NCBI RefSeq assembly: GCF_022814725.1
Contig: NZ_CP093442.1
Span: 1,302,001-1,366,000, forward strand
DNA: 64,000 bases
Origin: Bdellovibrio reynosensis
GTDB lineage: Bacteria > Bdellovibrionota > Bdellovibrionia > Bdellovibrionales > Bdellovibrionaceae
Direction: 5' to 3'
Shown: piece by piece, positions 42,273-51,749 of the stretch
How positions within the stretch are numbered: the stretch's first letter is position 1
Layout of the letters: every line of letters starts with the position of its first letter
Program-made: the position numbers and the translations under genes
The notes under the pieces: generated by a model
Seen by the model: the letters and a program-made list of their open reading frames with translations, nothing else
The model's database searches: none
What the model was told of the DNA's origin: nothing

Positions 42273-44834
42273 ATGGAAAATCAAAATCTAAAGCGACCTG
42301 AACTGCTTCTTCCTGTGGGCACCAAGGATATGGCCTTGGCGGCTATTCATAATGGCGCTGATGCCATTTTTATGGGGGTACCGGGATTCAATGCCCGCGG
42401 TCGCAGCCATGATTTCCAAATCGAAGAGGTTAAGGACATTATCGATACCTGCCATCTTCATGGCGTAAAAGTGAACCTTGCTTTTAATATCCTGATTTTC
42501 CAAAACGAGCTTCAAGGTGCGGTTGAAGTTTTAGAAAAAATCCTTCCGTTAAAACCTGATGCCTTCATCGTCCAAGATTTGGGCTTAGTGCGCTTGATCC
42601 GTCAAATGGCGCCTTGGCAGCGTGTGCATGCTTCAACACAAATGAGCGTCACTAATGCTGAAGCAATCCAATGGTTGGATGATTTAGGTATTCAGCGCTT
42701 TGTGCTTGCGCGCGAAAACTCCATCAGCGAAATCACCGCTATTAAACAAAATACGACGAAAGAAATCGAAGTCTTCGTTCACGGTGCTTTGTGCGTGAGC
42801 TATTCTGGACAGTGTTTTACTTCTGAAGGCATCGGTGGACGCTCTGCCAACCGTGGCCAATGTGCGCAAAGCTGCCGCTTCACCTACGAAATGCACGTTG
42901 ACGGCGAAAAGCGTGACCTTAACGGCAAGTCTTTCCTAGTTTCCCCACAAGATCTTTGCGGTATCAACGAAGTTCCCCAGCTTTTAGCAGCAGGTGTAGA
43001 TTGCTTCAAGGTTGAAGGTCGCCTTAAAACTCCTGAATACGTGGCGACGGCCGCTCGCAGCTTTGATGAAGCCATCACTTCAGCGCAAGGTGGTAAGGCT
43101 TTAGCTAATCCTATCCTTAAGAAAAAACAAATGGCTTCAGCCTTCTCTCGTGGATTTTATAGTGGCTGGTTCCATGGCGTGAATCACCAGGAATTGGTTG
43201 AAGGTACTTTCAGTGCCCACCGTGGTTTTGAGTTCGGTAAAATCACTCGTGTTAATGGCAACTCTTTAGAAGTTGAATTGAATCCTGCGGCTTTCTTGCA
43301 AGGTTTAAAAGCGGACTTCATTAAAGCCGGTGACGGTATCTTGTGGGTGTATAAGGACCGCTCAGGACAAAACTTAGAAAAAGGCGGATTTGTATTCGCG
43401 GTTAAATGCCTTTCTTCAAGCAAATTTGAATTAGAGTTTTCTAGAGACATCGCGATGGATGGCCTTTACCTGGGCGCCCGCGTTTTCTATAACCATGATA
43501 AAGATCTTAAAAAAGACGTTTCATTAAGTGTTGAAGATAAACAAAGAAAGAAACGTCTTCCTGTTTTCATTCGTGCTCAAGCTTCTTTAGGTCAACCACT
43601 GACCGTTGAATACACAGACGGCACCTATACAGTTTCAGCTTCTTCTGAAAACGTGTGCGAAGCTGCCAAGAACAAGGGCCTCAATGCTCAAGACCTGCAA
43701 GAAGAGCTTTTTGCTTTAATGGGTAGTCCATTCCGCGGGGAAGGTTTTGAGTGCATGATTGATGCTATGACTCCCCTTTTCTTGCCTCACCGTCAAATTA
43801 AGGAATTGCGCCAACAACTAGTCAAAGAATTGACTGACCTGCGTATTAAAAATGGCGCGGCTCCGGTTATTCCGGCGCAGCCTGCGGTGATGGATTGGAT
43901 CGCTAGTAAAAAAATCTCTAAAACTTCTGCGCACCCTGGTTTGAAATTGAACTTGTTATTACGTGATAAGCATCAAGTGGAAGATGTTGCTAATGCGATT
44001 AAGAATGGCGAGTTGACGCCGGCTGGGATCAATTACTTTATCTTGGATTTTGAATTCGGTTTGGATTTTGAACCAAGCTTAAATGTTTTAAGAGCGCAGA
44101 ATCTGAAAGTTGCTGTTGCGACCACGCGTATCTTAAAACCTAATGAACACCGCAATATCAAAGCTCTATTAAGAATGAATCCTGATGCGATCTTGGCTAG
44201 AAACTTAGGCGCTGTTCAGTATCTTCAAGCTAATGGCTTCCAAGGCGAAATCCTTGGCGACTTTAGCTTAAACGTGGCCAATCATTTAACTGCCCAGTAT
44301 TTGCTTGATAAAGGCCTTACAAGCGTTTGTTTGGGTTATGACCTAAATCACCTTCAGGTCAGCGAATTGATTCAAGCGGGTCAAGCTGAACGCTTTGAAG
44401 TGACAGCTTATCAATACATGCCAAGCTTCCACATGGAGCACTGTGTGTTCGCGGCTTTCCTAAGCAAAGGGACTAGCTTTAAAGACTGCGGTAAGCCTTG
44501 TGAAAAACATGAAGTGAAGTTGAAAGACCAATTCGGCAACTGGCATCAGATTAAGCCTGACCAAGAGTGCCGCAATACTATGTATAACGGGACCTCGCAG
44601 TCTGCGGCTCGTTACGTGAAGGAATGGGAGTCCTTCGGTCTTGGTTACATCCGCTATGAAGCTTTAAAAGAGCGTGGTGCGGAATTGATCACGAAAATCC
44701 AAGCGCACTTGGACTTTATCTCTGGAACTAAGAATCTGGAATCTTTGATTAAGGATTTAGGAAACGTAGAAAGCTACGGACTTTCAGAAAGTCATTTCGG
44801 CAGAGAAAAAGAATATCAGAGCAGAAAGAAGTAG
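42273..44834 (+). CDS. rlhA: Peptidase-U32 family protein, RlhA-like (rRNA hydroxylation)
   Basis: This 853-aa protein has the U32 core from residue 1, with LLLPVGTKDMALAAIHNGADAIFMG and the signature EVFVHGALCVSYSGQCFTS, then a Cys cluster (GGRSANRGQCAQSCRF). DUF3656-like and C-terminal parts follow. It is considerably longer than E. coli RlhA (about 650 aa), and a second TIM-barrel-like half with another Cys cluster (MEHCVFAAFL, DCGKPCEKHE) is present. RlhA makes 5-hydroxycytidine 2501 in 23S rRNA; a relationship is likely, same activity inferred. Single gene, followed by tandem repeats. Confidence 0.82.
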   Translation: MENQNLKRPELLLPVGTKDMALAAIHNGADAIFMGVPGFNARGRSHDFQIEEVKDIIDTCHLHGVKVNLAFNILIFQNELQGAVEVLEKILPLKPDAFIVQDLGLVRLIRQMAPWQRVHASTQMSVTNAEAIQWLDDLGIQRFVLARENSISEITAIKQNTTKEIEVFVHGALCVSYSGQCFTSEGIGGRSANRGQCAQSCRFTYEMHVDGEKRDLNGKSFLVSPQDLCGINEVPQLLAAGVDCFKVEGRLKTPEYVATAARSFDEAITSAQGGKALANPILKKKQMASAFSRGFYSGWFHGVNHQELVEGTFSAHRGFEFGKITRVNGNSLEVELNPAAFLQGLKADFIKAGDGILWVYKDRSGQNLEKGGFVFAVKCLSSSKFELEFSRDIAMDGLYLGARVFYNHDKDLKKDVSLSVEDKQRKKRLPVFIRAQASLGQPLTVEYTDGTYTVSASSENVCEAAKNKGLNAQDLQEELFALMGSPFRGEGFECMIDAMTPLFLPHRQIKELRQQLVKELTDLRIKNGAAPVIPAQPAVMDWIASKKISKTSAHPGLKLNLLLRDKHQVEDVANAIKNGELTPAGINYFILDFEFGLDFEPSLNVLRAQNLKVAVATTRILKPNEHRNIKALLRMNPDAILARNLGAVQYLQANGFQGEILGDFSLNVANHLTAQYLLDKGLTSVCLGYDLNHLQVSELIQAGQAERFEVTAYQYMPSFHMEHCVFAAFLSKGTSFKDCGKPCEKHEVKLKDQFGNWHQIKPDQECRNTMYNGTSQSAARYVKEWESFGLGYIRYEALKERGAELITKIQAHLDFISGTKNLESLIKDLGNVESYGLSESHFGREKEYQSRKK

Positions 44835-44850
44835 TTCTTAGAGGCTACTT

Positions 44851-44899
44851 CGGCGAAGCGGAAGTGTAGACCAGTCGGCGAAGCCGAAGTGCAGACCAG
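44851..44899. repeat. Two tandem 24-base repeats
   Basis: Two copies of CGGCGAAG[C/C][G/C]GAAGTG[T/C]AGACCAG lie one base apart and differ at only two positions. A third partial copy (CGGCGG) follows, and GCCGAAGT / ACTTCGGC form an inverted pair there. They fill the gap between the U32 gene and the convergent chorismate mutase gene. Confidence 0.7.
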
Positions 44900-44900
44900 C

Positions 44901-45188
44901 TTACTTCGGCGGAAATTTCGATTTTAGGTAAGTTTCGTATTCTCTTAATAGGGAGTTCATCACTCCCTTAAGAAGTTCATCAAATTGTGGGTCTTTTTCT
45001 TGGCCCTCATTTAAAGCGACAAAATCTTTAATTATTTGAGCTTCGCGTTCGGCATTAAAGAACGGCTGACCTTCTGCTTGTTTGATTTTCCAGATGGCCA
45101 TAGTCAAATCGCGACGACGCACTAAAAGCGCATGCATCTCTTTATGAACTTGATCGATTTCCTGACGAAGGCTTGCGATGGTATTCAC
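44901..45188 (-). CDS. Chorismate mutase (AroQ type)
   Basis: This 95-aa all-helical protein matches the AroQ fold: LRQEIDQVHKEMHALLVRRRDL at the start, then AIWKIKQAEGQP and NAEREAQIIKDF. It would convert chorismate to prephenate for Phe and Tyr synthesis. There is no signal, so it is cytoplasmic. It lies 13 bases downstream of the RlmI-like gene on the same strand and is probably co-transcribed. Confidence 0.83.
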   Translation of the reverse strand: MNTIASLRQEIDQVHKEMHALLVRRRDLTMAIWKIKQAEGQPFFNAEREAQIIKDFVALNEGQEKDPQFDELLKGVMNSLLREYETYLKSKFPPK

Positions 45189-45201
45189 AGATAGCTCCCT
45201 C

Positions 45202-46416
45202 TTAGTCCAAACGGAAAAGTGCGAATTTTAGATAGCGAAGTTCTTCCATCGCCAAAGGATATGGATGGTCCACGGGCTGACCACCCATATAAACCAACGT
45301 GCCTTTTTTGCGAGCTTTAGAGAAAGCTTCCTTACAGATCTCCATAAAAGCTTGAGTGGAAATGTGGCTTGAACAAGAACTTGCCGCAAAGAGGCCTTCT
45401 TGATTCACAAGCTTAATGGAATTAGAGAATACCTTTGCGTAAGCAGCTTTGGCTTGCTCCACTGATTTTTCGTTCGGTGCAAAGCTTGGCGGGTCTGTGA
45501 TGACGATGTCGTATTTTTTCTTTTCGGTATTTAGCTGTTCAAGGTATGCAAAGGCATCTGTCGCTACGTCATGGTGAACTGTATTCAGTTTGTTGATTTC
45601 AAAATTACGCTGAACCGCTTGAATAGCGACTTTGGCAATGTCGACGCTTGTCACTTCTTTAGCGCCACCTTTAGCAGCAAAAATAGAAAAGCCGCCCGTA
45701 TAACTGAATAGATTTAAAACAGTCTTTCCTTTAGCAAAATGCTGGATCATTTTGCGGTTATCGCGTTGATCTAGGAAAAAGCCCGTCTTAGCAGCGTCAC
45801 GAATGTTAGAGGCAAAAAGAACGCCATTTTCCAGGAATTGAACCTCAGGCGCTAATGTCCCGATGATGTTGGTTCCTTTTTCATCAGCGTCGTTACGGCG
45901 TTTCAGGTATACGCACTTAATTTGCGGGAAGGCCTCTTGGATTTTTTCGCCAATAGCTTTAGCATTCCAAGTTTTTTCCATGATAGCGTGGTCATGCTTA
46001 ATAACCGCTGTGTCGTTATAGATATCGACGATAAGACCTGGCAGACCGTCACCCTCCCCGTTAATCAAACGGAAAGAATTTGTCACTGAAAGATCAAAAG
46101 TACGGCGGATTTCAACGGCCTTACGCCATTGGTTTTCAAAATAGAGTTCTAAGGTGCGCTTGACGCTGTTTTTTCTAAAGATAGGTTCTTCGGCAAGGAC
46201 TAGAACTCTAAAACGTAATTGTGTGTCGTTTTGCCAGATCCCCAAAGCAAGGGTTTCGCCCTTATAGTTTAAAAGATGGATACCTGACTTAACAGAGCGC
46301 CCCTCTTCAAAGCAGTTTGCAAATATCCAGCGGTGGCCTTGCTTAAGATGTTTAGTTACATCGCGCTTAAGCTCTAGGGTCTGAACGGATTCATCAAAGG
46401 TCACAGCTGGGTTCAT
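45202..46416 (-). CDS. RlmI-like 23S rRNA methyltransferase
   Basis: This 404-aa protein has a PUA-like N-terminal domain (GHRWIFANCFEEGRSV), a middle RlmI-like part (VTNSFRLINGEGDGLPGLIVDIY) and a class I methyltransferase domain with GKTVLNLFSYTGGFSIFAA (motif I) and ITDPPSFAP (motif IV, DPPSF for cytosine C5). This order is that of RlmI/RlmK-type 23S rRNA methyltransferases. The start is the ATG 12 bases inside a TTG that also opens the frame; GGAG lies eight bases before the ATG. Co-transcribed with chorismate mutase. Confidence 0.88.
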   Translation of the reverse strand: MNPAVTFDESVQTLELKRDVTKHLKQGHRWIFANCFEEGRSVKSGIHLLNYKGETLALGIWQNDTQLRFRVLVLAEEPIFRKNSVKRTLELYFENQWRKAVEIRRTFDLSVTNSFRLINGEGDGLPGLIVDIYNDTAVIKHDHAIMEKTWNAKAIGEKIQEAFPQIKCVYLKRRNDADEKGTNIIGTLAPEVQFLENGVLFASNIRDAAKTGFFLDQRDNRKMIQHFAKGKTVLNLFSYTGGFSIFAAKGGAKEVTSVDIAKVAIQAVQRNFEINKLNTVHHDVATDAFAYLEQLNTEKKKYDIVITDPPSFAPNEKSVEQAKAAYAKVFSNSIKLVNQEGLFAASSCSSHISTQAFMEICKEAFSKARKKGTLVYMGGQPVDHPYPLAMEELRYLKFALFRLD

Positions 46417-46463
46417 TAGATTCTCCAAGGAGGTAAATATTTAAGCTAATTACGAAGGCTCCA

Positions 46464-46496
46464 CAAGGGCTTAAGGCGCCTTCTTGAAAGCCCTTG
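46464..46496. repeat. Inverted repeat between divergent genes
   Basis: CAAGGGCTT / AAGCCCTTG is a perfect 9-bp pair over a 15-base loop that itself contains the palindrome AAGGCGCCTT. It lies in the shared promoter region of the RlmI-like and cupin genes. Operator or cruciform. Confidence 0.5.
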
Positions 46497-46551
46497 GCGA
46501 ATTTACAAGGCTGTCTTGACTGTGGTGGGTTTCTAAACGACTCTCGCGCTT

Positions 46552-47811
46552 ATGAAGTCTTCTAAAACGTCTGTATCGCCTTTAAAACCAGTCCTGTTAG
46601 ATCAAAAGTTTTGGAAGAACTTTGCCGCGAACTATTGGGAAAAAAAGCCCTTAGCGCTTAAAAACGTCAAATCCGGTTTATTAGAAATGAGCGCTGCAGA
46701 GATCTTTGATCTTTTGGTCCTTTATAGCGACCGCTGCCGTAAGCTGAACGACCCTGAAGGCTTTAAATTTTATATCGATGGTTTTAAGGCCGATGCCGAT
46801 GATGTTTTGCAAGTCCTGCCCGTTAAGAGTGATAAGTCCCTGCTGGGATATCACGCCCGTATGGAAGCGGAGTTTTCAGATTACTGCCTAGTTTGCGATG
46901 AGCTCCTTAAGGTGAATTTAAAAAAGCAGCATCTGCTGACTGACTTTACCGACGAGCTTTACCATCACGTAGGTTTCCCGAATCGTTTTTCTGAAATGGG
47001 TCTTTATTTAGGGAACTATCGTAAGACTCCATTTGGGGTCCACGTAGACTCCTGCGGTGTATTTAGTTTCCCGGTTGCTGGAACTAAGACCTTCCGTCTT
47101 TGGACACCTGAGTTCGCCGAAAAGCATCCCGATCTGGATCGCGCTTTTAAGTATGATAAATACAAAAAAGACTCCTTGGTTTTAGAGGCTCGCCCTGGCG
47201 ACATGACTTATTGGCCGTCAAATGCTTGGCATATTGCTGAATCTGATGGCTCTTTCAGTGCGACGTGGAGCTTGGGCGTGTGGGTTGATCAACCTCACAA
47301 GAATATGTTCTCTGATTCTTTGAAGGATCTTCTAGATTCGAAGTTAGCTAAAGATGCACTCAAGCCGACAACTTCGTTTAAAACCCTGCACAACAAGTCT
47401 GGCGAAGTGACAGAACTTCCTAGTGCTTACCGCGATTCGATGGCTGTATTGCAGAACTTGTCTGCCCTTCAGTTGCAAGAGGCATTTTTAAAATCTTGGA
47501 TGAAGCATATTTCGCTTCAAGGTTTTAAGACAATTCCGAAGGTTGATTTAAAAATAACTCCGAAATTAAATATCAAACTGCGCAACAATCGCGCTTTAAT
47601 CCTGTGGCAACAAAGTCTTACCGACAAAAAAGTCTTCTACTTCAGTTTTGGTGGCGTTTTAGTTGAATCGAAATCTAGGGGCCTTCTTAAGCTCGTGACG
47701 GCCCTGAACGCAGGTAAGACTTGTTTGGTGGGTCAGTTCTTAAAAGGCTTAACTGCAAAAAAGGATTTAGCATTGCTTCAGAAGCTTGTGGATGCCGGTT
47801 CCTGCAGTTAG
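46552..47811 (+). CDS. JmjC/cupin-type 2-oxoglutarate oxygenase-like protein
   Basis: This 419-aa protein contains a JmjC-like cupin: the iron ligands fit FGVHVDSCGVF (His, Asp) and PSNAWHIAE (distal His), with SFPVAGTKTFRLW between. This resembles ribosomal-oxygenase-type cupins (YcfD/RoxA group), which hydroxylate ribosomal proteins. The C-terminal 170 residues form a winged-helix-like or helical part. No signal. Single gene. Target is not known. Confidence 0.8.
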   Translation: MKSSKTSVSPLKPVLLDQKFWKNFAANYWEKKPLALKNVKSGLLEMSAAEIFDLLVLYSDRCRKLNDPEGFKFYIDGFKADADDVLQVLPVKSDKSLLGYHARMEAEFSDYCLVCDELLKVNLKKQHLLTDFTDELYHHVGFPNRFSEMGLYLGNYRKTPFGVHVDSCGVFSFPVAGTKTFRLWTPEFAEKHPDLDRAFKYDKYKKDSLVLEARPGDMTYWPSNAWHIAESDGSFSATWSLGVWVDQPHKNMFSDSLKDLLDSKLAKDALKPTTSFKTLHNKSGEVTELPSAYRDSMAVLQNLSALQLQEAFLKSWMKHISLQGFKTIPKVDLKITPKLNIKLRNNRALILWQQSLTDKKVFYFSFGGVLVESKSRGLLKLVTALNAGKTCLVGQFLKGLTAKKDLALLQKLVDAGSCS

Positions 47812-47973
47812 CAGCAAACCCGTTCCAAGAATCTGGATTTCGTCTTAGTCTCCGGAAGCTGTTTTTAGAATACATCAATTTCATAGCTCATCAATTTGAT
47901 TTGGCGCCAAAATCTTTTGGCACACACCTTGCCCTATAGAGCCCCGTTAAGAACCTTTCATGGGGAAAAATCA

Positions 47974-50220
47974 ATGAAATCAACTGTCAAAAATATGTCG
48001 TCTTTAATGGCCTCAGTGTTAGTGCCTTTAACTGTCAGTCAAATCTTAATGGGCTGTTCTGCTTCGAAAACTTCCATTGATCCTACTGAAAAACTCTCTT
48101 TTGAAACGGAAAAATGCGTTTTCCCCTGGAATTTCGCAGAGTCTATAGAGCGCGGAGATGCAGCCTGTGTGGCAGTAAATCTTAAGAAAGGTGCAAATCC
48201 CAATACAAAAATTAAAACTTTCTGGGATCCTTCAATTAGTCCTCTTCACCACATCATCACCCGTGGCATGTTTAAAGACAGTCCGAAGATTGTTCAAATG
48301 CTTTTACAAGCAGGAGCAGATCCCAATGAAACCCTCTCATCTGGGGATCCTATTCTTTTTGAAGCAGCTAAAGGGTCAAGTTTTTATAGAGATGAAATAA
48401 CCTTGGCTTTGATAAAATGGCCAAAAACCGACGTCAATATTCACGATTCAAAGTTGAATCAGACCCTTTTAGAAAAGCTGCTGAATCAAGGCCGTGATAA
48501 AGAAATAAAACCTGTTTTAGCGGCTTTGTTAAATAGAAATGATCTTAAAGTCGAAAATATTAGCGAGAAATATTCTGTAGCTCACCTTGCTTTTACCCAA
48601 GGCCTTGTAACGGAGGCCATGCAGATAATTGAAAAAGGATCCAGCCCGAATTCTGTAAATGGAAACGATGTTCTTTTAAATTCATCCATCGCTTCTCAAA
48701 ATAAATCTTTTACTGATTTTTTATTAAGCAGACCCGATATTGATATTAACTTAAGAGCGAATATTAAAGACATAGATAAAGGCACTACGTCTTTGCATGT
48801 AGCGACTCAGGTCGATGCAGTTGATATTATGCAAAAACTACTTCAGAAAAAAGCCCAGGTTAATTTCAAAGACTTAGCTGATAGATTGCCTTTGCATTAT
48901 ATAAAATCTAAAAACGCCGCAGAAATCTTGCTGTCCCAGGGCAGTCTTGTTGATGCCCTAGACAGCTCTGGCAATACGCCACTTTCCTATGCTGTTCAGG
49001 GTGGTAAGACTGACGTAGCAGAACTATTATTAAGCAAAAAAGCCAATCCAAATGCTTTGTTGGAAAAATCCCCATTGATTTGCAGAATCTTAGAAACTAG
49101 CCACAACATTATGTTGGAAAAGGTTTTTAAATATAATGTAAATCCAGCGGTTGATTGCGGCAATACTACACCGCTTCTGACGGCCATTGAAAATAGTAAT
49201 ATCTTCGCCACTCAACTTCTGCTTAAAGCAGGTGTCCCATTAGATAAAAAAGACGGCCAGAATAAACTTCCCTTACAAGAGGCTTCTAAAAAAGGTTTGT
49301 CAGAAATCGTAGAACTCCTTTTACAAAATGGTGCGCCAGTAAATCTTCGCGATGCTAATGATAACACCGCCCTTCATTTCGCGGCTAATGAGAAAGTGTT
49401 AAAGGCTCTTTTAAGCGCTAAAGCTGAGGTGAACGCAGTTAATGCAGAAGGTGACACTCCGCTTTTCGCTGCAATTAAAAATAATCGTAAAAACTTGCCG
49501 CAAATTTTATTGAATCATCAAGCTGAAATTCATGGTTCAAACCGTAAAGGTCACAGCTTATTAATTTTAGCTTTAGAAAATGACGATTTAGACTTGGTTA
49601 AAGTTTTAGCCAATGCGGGTGCAAACATTGACGGGGAAAAAGAGTCCATCGAAAGACCCATCTTTTTTATCGAAACACTTGCGGAAGCTGTGTTCTTTGT
49701 AGAACGCAAAGCCGAGCTGAATGGAACACTAAGAGCATTAGCTGAACTTATCAAGAAGTGGAATCGATGGAGAACTTTGACACCTGCAGAAACAGAAATT
49801 TTAATTTATCTATCTTCGCAAGGTGCGCGCTCTATAGAGTTTTTAGATACGGTTCTGATTGAGAACAACTTAAATCTTATGTCTGGTTTATTAAGCAGTG
49901 GTTGGTCGCTTTCTTATAAAGAGAATGGCAGAGGCATCGACTCTAATAAAATTAGCAGTCATGAAATGCTCATTTTGTTATTAAAAAATGATCATACCTT
50001 TGAAGATTATCAAAAATTTATTTATACTCTGGAATTCAATATTCGCCGTCAAACCAGTGAACTTGAATCAGCAAAAGCCAAATACGAAAGTAAAAAGGCC
50101 AGCGGCGAAATCGATAATGATCTTGCTATCAGAATGCAGGTGCTAAAATCCGCGATAGACTATGACACTAAGATGATCGAAATCGCTGAAGAGTGGAAAG
50201 AAGGAAAACTTAAGCTCTAG
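47974..50220 (+). CDS. Ankyrin-repeat lipoprotein
   Basis: This 748-aa protein has a lipoprotein signal (ILMGC, Cys28) and then at least twelve ankyrin repeats (about 55-560): repeats such as GNTPLSYAVQGGKTDVAELL, GQNKLPLQEASKKGLSEIVE, NTALHFAANEK and GDTPLFAAIKNN. The tail (about 690-748) is a charged coiled-coil-like helix. Ankyrin proteins bind other proteins; the lipid signal puts this one outside the cytoplasm, so its partners are extracytoplasmic. The frame is open further upstream, but the ATG with GGGGA and an intact lipobox is the best start. Confidence 0.85.
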   Translation: MKSTVKNMSSLMASVLVPLTVSQILMGCSASKTSIDPTEKLSFETEKCVFPWNFAESIERGDAACVAVNLKKGANPNTKIKTFWDPSISPLHHIITRGMFKDSPKIVQMLLQAGADPNETLSSGDPILFEAAKGSSFYRDEITLALIKWPKTDVNIHDSKLNQTLLEKLLNQGRDKEIKPVLAALLNRNDLKVENISEKYSVAHLAFTQGLVTEAMQIIEKGSSPNSVNGNDVLLNSSIASQNKSFTDFLLSRPDIDINLRANIKDIDKGTTSLHVATQVDAVDIMQKLLQKKAQVNFKDLADRLPLHYIKSKNAAEILLSQGSLVDALDSSGNTPLSYAVQGGKTDVAELLLSKKANPNALLEKSPLICRILETSHNIMLEKVFKYNVNPAVDCGNTTPLLTAIENSNIFATQLLLKAGVPLDKKDGQNKLPLQEASKKGLSEIVELLLQNGAPVNLRDANDNTALHFAANEKVLKALLSAKAEVNAVNAEGDTPLFAAIKNNRKNLPQILLNHQAEIHGSNRKGHSLLILALENDDLDLVKVLANAGANIDGEKESIERPIFFIETLAEAVFFVERKAELNGTLRALAELIKKWNRWRTLTPAETEILIYLSSQGARSIEFLDTVLIENNLNLMSGLLSSGWSLSYKENGRGIDSNKISSHEMLILLLKNDHTFEDYQKFIYTLEFNIRRQTSELESAKAKYESKKASGEIDNDLAIRMQVLKSAIDYDTKMIEIAEEWKEGKLKL

Positions 50221-50329
50221 TTAGCAATGTATCGCTGATTTGCTAGAACAGGCATTTGACGTTTCTGAACTAGCACCTTGCAAGATCTGGCAAATGCAGG
50301 CGCCCTGCAGTAACTCGAACAAGTTCCTT

Positions 50330-51124
50330 CTATTTTTTCAACTTTAGGTATTTTCTAGGGACGGCATCTTTGTAAATGGGCTTTTCATACCAGCTATTTA
50401 GAATTTCTTGATAGCGCCCCGATTTACGAAGTTGCGCAAGGCCGCTATTAAATTTATTAATCAAGTCTTGGCCGTGTTTAATTTTTTTGGAAATCACTAA
50501 ATGGTATTCAGCTCGTTGAATATAATGATCATTGTGCGTAATGAGGATCGCTTTTTCGCCATAAAGTTTTTTCGCCAGCACATAACCCACCTCGACATCA
50601 CTGGGAACAGCTGCGGCTCTTTTAGCCATCAACATATTGAAACTCTGAACATCCGATAGCAAGCGAAGGACCTTTATAGCTCCTTTTTTTTCAGCCTCGA
50701 TAAACCCATCCCCCATCCCGCCAAAGCCAATTGTTGAAGCGATAAGTTTATCTTTTAAATCTGCATAATCGTTCCAAGAAAAAGGAGTGGACTTAAGGTG
50801 AAAGAAAGCATAGTGCCCGACGTAAATAGGATCACTGAATAGGTAAAAAGGTTCACGCTCTTTCAGACGTACAAAAGCGATGGTTCCATCCCACTCTCCA
50901 GTTTTTGAAAACTGGGCCGCGCGTGCCCACGGAAAAAATCCGTACTGAACATCCACTCCCTTCACTGCAAATGCTTCTTTAGTGATATGAGCAAGTATGC
51001 CTTTATTTTCAAGATGTTCTGAAACAAAAGGTGACCACTCTCCCGTAGAGATGCGCACCACTTCGTTTGAAAACGCGGTTTGAACAAAAAGATTCAATAA
51101 AAGAAACAATAGCTGAGCTGGCAT
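50330..51124 (-). CDS. Periplasmic solute-binding-like protein (SBP family 3 fold)
   Basis: This 264-aa protein has a signal segment (LLFLLLNLFVQTAFSNE). The binding-protein core has GEWSPFVSEHLENKGILAHI, ARAAQFSKTGEWDGTIAFVR, the hinge DLKDKLIASTIGFGGMG, and AQLRKSGRYQEILNSWY at the end. It resembles the binding-protein-like sensors common in bacteria without a paired ABC transporter. No clear ribosome site: the longer frame begins 25 codons upstream. No transport genes nearby. Confidence 0.78.
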   Translation of the reverse strand: MPAQLLFLLLNLFVQTAFSNEVVRISTGEWSPFVSEHLENKGILAHITKEAFAVKGVDVQYGFFPWARAAQFSKTGEWDGTIAFVRLKEREPFYLFSDPIYVGHYAFFHLKSTPFSWNDYADLKDKLIASTIGFGGMGDGFIEAEKKGAIKVLRLLSDVQSFNMLMAKRAAAVPSDVEVGYVLAKKLYGEKAILITHNDHYIQRAEYHLVISKKIKHGQDLINKFNSGLAQLRKSGRYQEILNSWYEKPIYKDAVPRKYLKLKK

Positions 51125-51215
51125 AAAAAAATATAATAGCACGGAAACAGTTAAATGATCCGGTGTTGAAGCTGTGTAATTCGCCAATGTTTCAAACAAT
51201 AGACGAACCCCGGAA

Positions 51216-51253
51216 AATATAGACCGGAACTCTATTAAGTCCCGGTCTATATT
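51216..51253 (-). terminator. Terminator of the DUF4288 gene
   Basis: AATATAGACCGG / CCGGTCTATATT is a perfect 12-bp stem over a 14-base loop, followed on the minus strand by a short T run. It is ten bases beyond the stop. Confidence 0.75.
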
Positions 51254-51263
51254 CTGAAATATT

Positions 51264-51686
51264 TTAGATGTAAGAACCTAATTCCTTACTCATAAACCTT
51301 TTGCGCATCTTAATTGTGCTATTTGTTTCCATCTTTCCAAGTCTACGTGTAATCAGATCATTTTTAGATGGTTTTTTAGTCAATACTCCAGTTGATGCAA
51401 AAACTTCAACACCAGTATCTAGTGATTCATAAATTTCAAAAACATCGCAGGCTTTTAAATACTCAGTGCGTACGGATTGATTTTCAAAATTTGTATAAGT
51501 GTATTGGCTGTATTCTTTAGCGTCTTTTTCAGCCGCTTTTACTGCGGCAAGCGGAGTTGCTGCTTGGAACAATACTACACGCTCTTCAAGCAATTCAGCA
51601 AAGGCCTGTTTGCCTTTTCCGCTGGATTTACCCACAGCACGAGTTATATAAAGCGTTTTTACGGCAAACCATCTTTTATTTTTCAT
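51264..51686 (-). CDS. DUF4288-like protein
   Basis: This 140-aa protein begins with WFAVKTLYITRAVG and has LLEERVVLFQAATPLAAVKAAEKDAKEY, as in the DUF4288 family of small cytoplasmic proteins of unknown role. The C-terminal 40 residues are basic (RRLGK, KMRKRF). No signal. AGGAAGAGAC precedes the ATG. Single gene, ended by a terminator. Confidence 0.8.
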   Translation of the reverse strand: MKNKRWFAVKTLYITRAVGKSSGKGKQAFAELLEERVVLFQAATPLAAVKAAEKDAKEYSQYTYTNFENQSVRTEYLKACDVFEIYESLDTGVEVFASTGVLTKKPSKNDLITRRLGKMETNSTIKMRKRFMSKELGSYI

Positions 51687-51749
51687 TGTCTCTTCCTATA
51701 CATAGTTCAGGTCACTCACAACACCTAAGAACTATAGTACACAGTTGTT

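Noticed and set aside
44851-44899. CRISPR-like array
   Set aside because: Only two units with a one-base gap, no spacers and no cas genes.
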